Shown one piece after another: positions 1 to 4,895 of a stretch of DNA of 5,974 nucleotides. Location of the stretch: positions 1 to 5,974 of the forward strand of contig JAUSPW010000426.1 of the NCBI GenBank assembly GCA_030652635.1. The letters are read 5' to 3'. The position numbers and the translations under genes were made by a program. A model generated the notes under the pieces. That model was given only the letters and a program-made list of their open reading frames with translations, searched no databases and had not been told where the DNA came from. The stretch's first letter is position 1. Every line of letters starts with the position of its first letter. The stretch is from Pseudohongiella sp. (GTDB taxonomy: Bacteria; Pseudomonadota; Gammaproteobacteria; Pseudomonadales; Pseudohongiellaceae).

Positions 1-776
1 CGCTCCAGGATGTCGTAGTAGGCCTTGCGGTCTCGCTGAATCTGTGCGGACAAGCTGTAGAAGCGCTGCGGACTGCCGTCGGCGCGTGCCAGAAGCAGGT
101 CACCAATGGCACGGCCTATTCGACCATTGCCGTCGTCAAACGGGTGCAAGGTTACGAACCATAGATGGCCGAGACCAGCCTTTAGCAGTGGCGGCTCGTT
201 CGATGCGCTATTCACCCAATCGAGGAGCTGACTGACTTCACCCTCCAGCAGGGAGGCAGGTGGTGCCTGGAAATGTACGCGCTGGCGGCCAAAAGGTCCG
301 GACACCACCTGCATCGGTCCACCAGCATCGTCGCGCCAGCCGCCGACTTTAATCTTTGAGAACCCGGAGTAGCCAGTTGGAAACAATGCTGCATGCCAGC
401 CAAACAACCGTTTCCGCGACACTGGTGCGTGACAGTTGACGGTGGCATCAAGCACCATCTCAACCACGCCATCGACGTGGCGATCGATCTGAGCCAGAGC
501 GCCAATGTCCACACCCAACCTGCGTGCGATAGACGAGCGCACGGATTCTTCGTCGAGATGTTCACCCTCGATTTCGCTGGTCTTGACCACGTCTTCGGTT
601 AGCGCAGCCAGACTTGCCAGATCGCGTAAGTCCATGCCCACATCGGCCAGACGGCCCATCAGCAGCCCTTGAGCTCGACTGACCTCAGCCATTGGCACTG
701 CCAGTGCTGCCAGGTCAAAGTACCATGTCGGCCAGTCCTTGGATTGCCATATATAGTTGTAATCGCCGCTATTCAT
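1..776 (-). CDS. Fic family protein with DUF4172-type N-terminus, 3' end cut by window edge
   Basis: Fic proteins usually transfer AMP, or another nucleotide moiety, from a nucleotide cofactor to hydroxyl side chains of target proteins in the cytoplasm. About 258 residues are visible. The N-terminus (WQSKDWPTWYFDLAALA, residues 10-26) resembles the DUF4172 domain that precedes Fic domains. Residues 66-71, TSEIEG, match the [S/T]xxxE[G/N] inhibitory-helix motif, whose Glu blocks productive ATP binding; being N-terminal to the catalytic motif, it makes this a class II Fic. The catalytic motif HPFDDGNGRIGR is at residues 211-222 and is intact, with His211 as the catalytic base. The frame continues past base 1, so roughly 100 C-terminal residues are missing if the length is typical (family around 370 aa). 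The ATG at 776 is the only reasonable start: the frame upstream is open to a stop at 840-842 but has no other ATG, GTG or TTG. No well-spaced Shine-Dalgarno is present, and a perfect inverted repeat abuts the start. The substrate is unknown. The family call is secure; a role as toxin or regulator is open. Confidence 0.93.
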   Translation of the reverse strand, partial: MNSGDYNYIWQSKDWPTWYFDLAALAVPMAEVSRAQGLLMGRLADVGMDLRDLASLAALTEDVVKTSEIEGEHLDEESVRSSIARRLGVDIGALAQIDRHVDGVVEMVLDATVNCHAPVSRKRLFGWHAALFPTGYSGFSKIKVGGWRDDAGGPMQVVSGPFGRQRVHFQAPPASLLEGEVSQLLDWVNSASNEPPLLKAGLGHLWFVTLHPFDDGNGRIGRAIGDLLLARADGSPQRFYSLSAQIQRDRKAYYDILE

Positions 777-804
777 GCGGAGATTATGGGGCGCAATCTC
801 CGCA
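776..804. repeat. Perfect 10-bp inverted repeat at the fic start codon
   Basis: On the plus strand, TGCGGAGATT (776-785) and AATCTCCGCA (795-804) are exact reverse complements separated by 9 bases. On the fic strand the stem lies directly before the gene and includes the A of its ATG. The only GGAG upstream of fic is inside the distal arm, about 21 nt from the ATG. No T-run follows on either strand, so a rho-independent terminator is unlikely. It could be a dimeric repressor operator (possible autoregulation) or an mRNA hairpin limiting fic translation. It also sits 22 bp beyond the stop of the 71-residue membrane gene, so it may protect the 3' end of that transcript. The symmetry is seen directly; the function is inferred. 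Confidence 0.6.
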
Positions 805-825
805 ATCGCAACTATTCGCCACCCT

Positions 826-1041
826 CTATTGCTGTTTTTCTACCAGATTCAGAACCACATAACGGTGCCAAAAATACAAACCGCCCATGGCTAGGCCCCA
901 ATAACCATGGTCTGATGTTGTCAGCAAGAGAACACCAGTAATCAAAGCTGCTAAGGCAGTTCGTATTAAATCCAATTTTGGATTGCGGGTCTTTAATGAC
1001 CTCAGCTCAAAATTTAGCAGTTTTTGAAGAACCCGTTCCAT
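826..1041 (-). CDS. Small two-helix membrane protein of unknown function, last gene of the putative microcin cassette
   Basis: I do not recognise this 71-residue protein. The first 22 residues are rich in Lys and Arg (R3, K7, R14, K17, R19, K22) and could form an amphipathic cytoplasmic helix. Two hydrophobic segments follow, at about 24-42 and 46-66, joined by a short SDHG turn, and the tail is short and charged (EKQQ). The positive-inside rule predicts a helical hairpin with both ends in the cytoplasm. AGGGA lies 6 nt before the ATG (1048-1052), a plausible ribosome binding site. It lies 70 bp downstream of the 94-residue membrane gene on the same strand and 49 bp before fic. The context suggests an accessory or immunity role for the microcin-like peptide, but nothing in the sequence proves this. 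G+C is low here: 38% by hand count over 961-1080. Confidence 0.68.
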   Translation of the reverse strand: MERVLQKLLNFELRSLKTRNPKLDLIRTALAALITGVLLLTTSDHGYWGLAMGGLYFWHRYVVLNLVEKQQ

Positions 1042-1111
1042 GGTTTTTCCCTGAATTGAAGATCGACATAAATTTGCGCGACACCCCTACCAGTTATCAG
1101 GACTTTAGCAA

Positions 1112-1396
1112 TCATTTGTTGGGTATTCGGGCATGGTAAAACCGCAACATGAAATACGCAGCTAGAAATGGCAGCAAAGAAAGTACCAATACCTTGATCA
1201 GTGTGTATCCCGACCACCCTTCGGCCGGGAGCATCACGATGGTATTCATCAGCAATAAGAACAAAAAATACAGCGAGGTTTTGATATTTACAAAAGCGAC
1301 GATGTTTCTGAAATCGCCCTGCGTTATAGCAGCAGGAATTATCCAAAGACCCATCCAAACCGAGATAAAGGTATTTAATCCAGAAAGCGCGTCCAT
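1112..1396 (-). CDS. Small three-helix membrane protein, candidate immunity protein
   Basis: This 94-residue protein is strongly hydrophobic, and I do not recognise its family. Predicted membrane segments are about 8-25, 39-56 and 64-84, with a short basic tail (R85, H88, R90, K94) that should be cytoplasmic. It starts 48 bp after the stop of the microcin-like precursor, on the same strand. Immunity proteins for class II microcins and bacteriocins are usually small membrane proteins encoded right beside the precursor, so immunity is the most natural guess. The Shine-Dalgarno is weak (AGAGA, 1404-1408, 7 nt before the ATG). A competing frame over 1014-1358 is less membrane-like and overlaps the next gene, so I prefer this one. 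The 1261-1380 sample is 38% G+C, well below the glp and fic genes. Confidence 0.7.
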   Translation of the reverse strand: MDALSGLNTFISVWMGLWIIPAAITQGDFRNIVAFVNIKTSLYFLFLLLMNTIVMLPAEGWSGYTLIKVLVLSLLPFLAAYFMLRFYHARIPNK

Positions 1397-1444
1397 GATG
1401 TTTTCTCTGTTACTGTGCTGATCGACGTAGTCCCGGGTAATCCC

Positions 1445-1717
1445 TCAACTATCATTCCATGTCGTTGCCACACCGGCTGCAATCGCATAACCACCGTAAA
1501 GCACTCTGACTGCCCCGGTTGTTGCGCCTGCAATTGCACCAAAAAAGCCCGCTGCAGCACCGAGCGATGCGCCCAGAATAGTTTCGCCAATATTTCCATC
1601 CGACTGGATAGCGCCTGCTGCTCCCCCCGTTATCGCCCCTATTACAATAGGAACAGCCAGTAAGGGCGCTATCGCCCCGGAGACTTCCTGAATTTCTGAA
1701 TGAGTAAGTTCTATCAT
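1445..1717 (-). CDS. Putative class II microcin/bacteriocin precursor with double-glycine-type leader
   Basis: This 90-residue precursor starts MIELTHSEIQEVSGA. That matches the double-glycine leader family (hydrophobic residues at -12, -7 and -4; G-A at -2/-1), which C39 peptidase domains of ABC exporters remove. Leaders ending in GA rather than GG are known in E. coli microcins such as H47 and L. Cleavage after A15 would leave a 75-residue core with 15 Gly and 18 Ala, no Cys and only four charged residues (D40, E45, R71, D89 of the precursor). Hydrophobic stretches fall at about 16-39, 46-70 and 72-86. G49-G53-G57 and G60-G64-G68 form two GxxxGxxxG glycine zippers, common in membrane-inserting peptides. 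The C-terminus (TTWNDS) lacks the Ser/Gly-rich tail of siderophore-conjugated class IIb microcins. AAGGA sits 8 nt upstream of the ATG. No exporter is visible nearby. The leader call is strong; antibacterial activity is inferred. Confidence 0.8.
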   Translation of the reverse strand: MIELTHSEIQEVSGAIAPLLAVPIVIGAITGGAAGAIQSDGNIGETILGASLGAAAGFFGAIAGATTGAVRVLYGGYAIAAGVATTWNDS

Positions 1718-1725
1718 CTGTCACA

Positions 1726-1730
1726 TCCTT
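1726..1730 (-). promoter_or_regulatory. Ribosome binding site of the microcin-like gene
   Basis: AAGGA on the minus strand lies 8 nt before the ATG at 1717. It is the best Shine-Dalgarno in the small-gene cassette, stronger than those of the two membrane-protein genes downstream. It fixes the start so that the leader begins exactly at MIEL. Confidence 0.7.
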
Positions 1731-1781
1731 GTGTTGATCTAAAAAAAACACCCCTTGCCTTCATAGGATAGTTGAAGAATT

Positions 1782-1810
1782 CTCATAAAACCGCATTTTT
1801 TAAAACGCAA
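1782..1810 (-). promoter_or_regulatory. Weak candidate sigma-70 promoter for the microcin-like cassette
   Basis: On the minus strand, TTGCGT (1810-1805) and TATGAG (1787-1782) are separated by 17 bp and match the -35 and -10 consensus at 3/6 and 4/6 positions. The spacer is A/T-rich. Initiation a few bases downstream would give a leader of roughly 55-60 nt before the ATG at 1717. This is the best pairing I found by eye between glpV and the peptide gene, but the match is modest. Confidence 0.3.
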
Positions 1811-1917
1811 ATCCAAATGCACACGACAACATCACACCCGCGTCCCCACCGGACAAAACTGATTATCACCCACGGCCTTTGTCCAATACATGCCCAAGCC
1901 CATCAACAGGTTTGCCA

Positions 1918-1932
1918 GCATGCTGAGCATGC
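1918..1932. repeat. 15-bp palindrome with single central base
   Basis: GCATGCT and AGCATGC are exact reverse complements around G1925. The one-base centre makes an RNA hairpin unfavourable at this size, so if it has a function it is more likely a DNA site for a dimeric regulator. It lies about 200 bp upstream of the microcin-like start and about 80 bp after glpV. The core GCATGC also occurs twice within it. The symmetry is seen; the role is speculative. Confidence 0.4.
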
Positions 1933-2010
1933 ATCAGCGTAAAAAAATCCAGTTGCACGTCAGCGCATTCCAGTTGTGTCGCGTTGGTCGACCGTAATGT
2001 TATTGCATTC

Positions 2011-3744
2011 CTACTGCCAGCTTTGCACCAACTCATCATAGTCAACGGTTATTGGCGTGGGTTTTTCATTGTCGAGCGGCGGTTTGGGTGCACCCGGCTG
2101 ATCAAACCAGTATTGCCGGCTTTGGGGTGCATTCAGGCGCGGTCCACACTCGCCTAACACATTGGCGCGCTCCAGACGTTCCATCAATCGGTCCTGTGCA
2201 ACCGCGAGCGCGGTCATGGCTTCCTGCGGCGTTTTGGCACCGGATGCTGCATCACCGATGTTCTGCCACCACAACTGCGCCAGACGCGGATAGTCAGGCA
2301 CGTTGGTGCCAGTTGGCGTCCACTGCAAGCGTGCCGGTGAACGGTAAAACTCCACCAGACCACCGAGCTCAGCGGAGCGTTCAGTAAAACTCTCATGGCG
2401 AATATCCGAGTCACGAATAATGGTCAAACCCACGTGGCTCTTTTTCAGCGACACGGTTTTTGAGGTCACAAACTGCGCGTACAACCAAGCGGCACTCGCG
2501 CGATCCACCGGCGTAGACTTCATCAGCGTCCAGGAACCGGTGTCCTGATAACCCAGTTTCTGGCCTTCTTCCCAATAAGCGCCGCGCGGTGACGGCGCCA
2601 TGCGCCACTTGGGTGTACCGTCCTCGTTCATCACCGGCAGGCCGGGTTTTACCATGTCGGCGGTAAAGGTGGTGTACCAGAAAATCTGTTGGGCGATGGC
2701 GCCTTGTGCCGGCACAGGACCAGCCTCACTGAATACCATGCCGGCTGCTTCTGGCGGTGCGTAATTTTTTAACCACTCCACATATTTGGTGACGGAATAT
2801 ACGGCGGCAGGACCATCAGTGTCGCCACCGCGCTCAACGGTGGAGCCCACCGGACGACAGCCTTCGACACGAATACCCCATTCATCTACAGGTAAGCCAT
2901 TAGGAATACCTTTGTCACCTGCGCCCGCCATCGACAGCCAGGCATCGGTAAAACGCCATCCCAGTGACGGATCTTTTTTGCCGTAGTCCATGTGGCCGTA
3001 AACGCGCTGGCCGTTGATGGTGCGCACGTCATTGGTGAAGAAATCGGCGATATCCTCATAGGCAGACCAATTCACCGGCACACCCAGTTCATAACCGTAT
3101 TTAGCCTGGAACTGCGCCTTGATTGCCGGATCTGTGAACCAGTCATAGCGGAACCAGTACAGGTTCGCAAATTGCTGATCAGGCAACTGGTAGACTTTGC
3201 CATCGGGGCCGGTGGTGAACGAAATGCCTATAAAATCCTGCAAATCCAGGGTCGGCGAGGTGACCGCCTGACCTTCATTGGCCATCCAGTCAGTCAGATT
3301 ACGTACTTGCTGATAACGGAAATGGGTCCCGATCAGATCGGAATCGTTCACATAGGCATCGTAAATGTTTTCACCCGATTGCATCTGCGTCTGCAGCTTT
3401 TCAACCACGTCGCCTTCGCCAATCAGGTCATGAGTAATGCGAATACCGGTGATCTCAAAAAACGCCCGTGCTAGCGTCTGTGCTTCATATTCATGGGTGG
3501 TCAGGGTTTCAGACACCACTTTGATTTCCATGCCACGGTAAGGCGCGGCCGCATCAATAAACCACTGCAACTCGGCCAGTTGCTGCTCTTGGCTCAAGGT
3601 CGAGGGCTGGAACTCCTGCAACCAGCGGCGAGCCGCTTCAATGTCCGCATGCACCGGCATGCCGGCAACAAGCAACCACGGTGTCATAGCGCTGAACAAG
3701 GCTGCGCGCGCAAATTTTTTCTGCTGCTGTTTGTAGACGAACAT
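2011..3744 (-). CDS. glpV: Periplasmic substrate-binding protein of a glycerol-type ABC importer (GlpV-like)
   Basis: GlpV-type proteins capture glycerol or related polyols in the periplasm and deliver them to the GlpP/GlpQ channel. The protein has 577 residues, within the usual size for this large binding-protein family. Residues 1-33 form a Sec signal peptide: basic start (KQQQKK), hydrophobic core around 14-29 and a VHA|D cleavage site after A33, with no lipobox cysteine, so it should be soluble. Recognisable GlpV blocks include VVSETLTTHEYEA (76-88), YVNDSDLIGTHFRYQ (131-145), DGKVYQLPDQQFANLYWFRY (181-200), GYQDTGSWTLMKSTPVDR (398-415) and QWTPTGTNVPDYPRL (474-488). The only cysteines are C296 and C533, which could form one disulfide after export. 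A strong GAGGAA (3752-3757) lies 7 nt before the ATG. It is the last gene of the operon, 23 bp after glpU. The gene is intact. Glycerol is assigned by family resemblance and gene order; another polyol is possible. Confidence 0.9.
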   Translation of the reverse strand: MFVYKQQQKKFARAALFSAMTPWLLVAGMPVHADIEAARRWLQEFQPSTLSQEQQLAELQWFIDAAAPYRGMEIKVVSETLTTHEYEAQTLARAFFEITGIRITHDLIGEGDVVEKLQTQMQSGENIYDAYVNDSDLIGTHFRYQQVRNLTDWMANEGQAVTSPTLDLQDFIGISFTTGPDGKVYQLPDQQFANLYWFRYDWFTDPAIKAQFQAKYGYELGVPVNWSAYEDIADFFTNDVRTINGQRVYGHMDYGKKDPSLGWRFTDAWLSMAGAGDKGIPNGLPVDEWGIRVEGCRPVGSTVERGGDTDGPAAVYSVTKYVEWLKNYAPPEAAGMVFSEAGPVPAQGAIAQQIFWYTTFTADMVKPGLPVMNEDGTPKWRMAPSPRGAYWEEGQKLGYQDTGSWTLMKSTPVDRASAAWLYAQFVTSKTVSLKKSHVGLTIIRDSDIRHESFTERSAELGGLVEFYRSPARLQWTPTGTNVPDYPRLAQLWWQNIGDAASGAKTPQEAMTALAVAQDRLMERLERANVLGECGPRLNAPQSRQYWFDQPGAPKPPLDNEKPTPITVDYDELVQSWQ

Positions 3745-3767
3745 GAAACATTTCCTCTTTTATTTTG

Positions 3768-4049
3768 TTAGACAAAAATAAACACCAGAATGCCATAAAC
3801 CGCACACACTGCCAGTGCCCACCAAAGATTTGTACCCACTAAACCTAACCAGGCCAGGTTGATAAATGCACTGCCTAGCAAGGTAACAAACAAACGATCA
3901 CCGCGCGTGGTCTCAAATCGCAAAATCCCTCGACGCGGCTGCCCGCCGGGACTGATCCATTCCCAGACACACATGCTCAGAATCAGGCACAAAATCACCG
4001 CAAAAAAGGTTGCAGTCGGAGTTGTCCACGCCATCCACGATAAATCCAC
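3768..4049 (-). CDS. glpU: Small DUF2160-type membrane protein of the glycerol ABC importer (GlpU-like)
   Basis: This 93-residue protein matches the DUF2160 family, which travels with glpSTPQV-type importer operons; its molecular role is not established as far as I know. Typical features are the N-terminal MAWTTPTATFF (6-16), TTRGDRLFVTLLGSAFINLAWLGL (47-70) and an NLWWALA segment (74-80). Hydrophobic helices fall at about 12-32, 52-70 and 75-93. The start is GTG, at 4049: AGAGG (4058-4062) lies 8 nt upstream, and the reading begins at the conserved MDxxWMAW. It sits between glpQ (12 bp upstream) and glpV (23 bp downstream), as in rhizobial glp operons. A role in assembling or stabilising the permease complex is a guess from this placement. 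Confidence 0.87.
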   Translation of the reverse strand: MDLSWMAWTTPTATFFAVILCLILSMCVWEWISPGGQPRRGILRFETTRGDRLFVTLLGSAFINLAWLGLVGTNLWWALAVCAVYGILVFIFV

Positions 4050-4057
4050 GTCGCTTA

Positions 4058-4062
4058 CCTCT
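4058..4062 (-). promoter_or_regulatory. Ribosome binding site that decides the GTG start of glpU
   Basis: AGAGG on the minus strand lies 8 nt before the GTG at 4049 and overlaps the glpQ TAA stop (4062-4064) by one base. No ATG in the frame is as well placed: the next Met is residue 6 (TGG ATG GCG), which would lose the conserved N-terminus. The overlap with the glpQ stop suggests translational coupling. Confidence 0.65.
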
Positions 4063-4895
4063 TAAACTCTACCCAAGGCAAAACCCTTGGCGATGTGATT
4101 CCTCACAAAATAAATCACCAACGCCCCCGGGATCACCGTCAGCATACCCGCCGCGGCCAGCACTCCCCAATCAAGACCGGACGCCGACACGGTTCGTGTC
4201 ATGATGGCGCTGATGGGTTTGGCATCGGTAACGGTGAGTGTGCGTGCAATCAGCAACTCTACCCACGAAAACATAAAACAGAAAAATGCGGCGACACCGA
4301 TTCCCGGCGCAATCAAGGGCGTGAATATTTTGGTAAAAAAGCGCGGAAACGAATAACCATCGATATAGGCCGTTTCATCAATTTCTCTGGGCACACTGGA
4401 CATAAATCCTTCCAGAATCCACACCGCCAAGGGCACATTAAACAAACAATGTGCCAGCGCGACGGCAATATGCGTGTCGATCAACCCAAACGCCGAATAC
4501 AGCTGGAAAAACGGCAATACAAACACCGCCGGCGGCGCCATGCGATTGGTCAGCAACCAGAAGAACAGGTGTTTATCACCGAGAAAACGGTACCGTGAAA
4601 ACGCATAGGCGGCCGGCAGCGCCACCGCCAAGGAAATCACCGTATTCATCACCACATAAATCATGGAATTGATATAACCGCTGTACCAGCTGCTGTCGCT
4701 CAAAATGGTGATGTAGTTCTGCAGGGTAAATTCACGCGGCCACAAGGAAAACGTCGACAGAATTTCCTGATTGGTTTTGAAACTCATCATCAACAACCAA
4801 TAGAGCGGCAACATCAGAAACACAATGTAAACAACCGGCACTATCCAGCGTTTGCTGCGCCTTTGCCCAACATGGGTGTTCAATACAAAGCTCAT
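4062..4895 (-). CDS. glpQ: ABC importer inner-membrane permease (GlpQ-like)
   Basis: This is one of two permease subunits forming the transmembrane channel of the glycerol-type importer. The 277-residue length is typical for MalG-type binding-protein-dependent permeases. Six hydrophobic segments are visible at about 17-37, 76-100, 109-130, 141-161, 192-214 and 243-264. The cytoplasmic EAA-type coupling loop is at about 171-198 (EIDETAYIDGYSFP, then IFTPLIAPG), with conserved Gly180; this loop docks onto the ATPase. SFKTNQEI (38-45) and the end of the protein (NHIAKGFALGRV) are usual for the MalG side of the family. Its ATG overlaps the glpP stop as ATGA (4892-4895), implying coupled translation. 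No frameshift or missing motif is seen. The glp name rests on the company of DUF2160 and GlpV rather than on the permease alone. The symbol here means the transporter subunit, not the glycerophosphodiesterase also named glpQ in enterobacteria. Confidence 0.88.
   Translation of the reverse strand: MSFVLNTHVGQRRSKRWIVPVVYIVFLMLPLYWLLMMSFKTNQEILSTFSLWPREFTLQNYITILSDSSWYSGYINSMIYVVMNTVISLAVALPAAYAFSRYRFLGDKHLFFWLLTNRMAPPAVFVLPFFQLYSAFGLIDTHIAVALAHCLFNVPLAVWILEGFMSSVPREIDETAYIDGYSFPRFFTKIFTPLIAPGIGVAAFFCFMFSWVELLIARTLTVTDAKPISAIMTRTVSASGLDWGVLAAAGMLTVIPGALVIYFVRNHIAKGFALGRV

Larger units (their letters stand above)
1718..2010. other. 293-bp intergenic region between glpV and the microcin-like gene
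   Basis: No gene is convincingly supported here. In minus-strand order it holds an 8-bp palindrome GGTCGACC (1985-1992), a direct repeat CAACTGGA (1969-1976 and 1948-1955) at a 21-bp period, a run of seven T (1941-1947) without an obvious GC-rich stem before it, a 15-bp palindrome (1918-1932), a 32-codon open frame (1832-1930), an A/T-rich stretch with the candidate promoter (1782-1810), and eight T (1741-1748) shortly before the ribosome binding site. It presumably carries the 3' end of the glp message and the promoter of the next cassette. I could not find a classical terminator for the glp operon. Confidence 0.5.

Noticed and set aside
212..565. 117-residue minus-strand frame inside fic
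   Set aside because: It is a shadow in another frame; the Fic frame carries both conserved motifs across the same bases.
1014..1358. Alternative 114-residue minus-strand frame
   Set aside because: It overlaps the 94-residue membrane gene in another frame and runs into the 71-residue gene. Its translation is mixed and Cys/His-scattered, with no recognisable domain.
1741..1748. Run of eight T on the minus strand before the microcin-like gene as a terminator
   Set aside because: No stem precedes it, and it lies only about 10 bases before the ribosome binding site of the next gene.
1452..1751. 99-residue minus-strand frame over the microcin-like gene
   Set aside because: It is an out-of-frame shadow rich in Arg, Cys and Ser. 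The overlapping frame has the leader motif and the ribosome binding site.
1770..1790. Fur-box-like sequence around GAATTC near the candidate promoter
   Set aside because: Iron control of microcins made this worth checking, but only an 8-bp palindrome AGAATTCT is present, without the repeated GATAAT-type units.
1941..1947. T-run on the minus strand after glpV as a rho-independent terminator
   Set aside because: The bases just upstream contain a direct repeat, not an inverted one, and I could not form a GC-rich stem next to the T-run.
2992..3474. 160-residue plus-strand frame antisense to glpV
   Set aside because: glpV is unmistakable on the other strand across the whole span; the antisense frame has no family features.
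4095..4598. 167-residue plus-strand frame antisense to glpQ
   Set aside because: Its composition is rich in His, Arg, Gln and Asn with no fold-like pattern, and glpQ explains the region fully.
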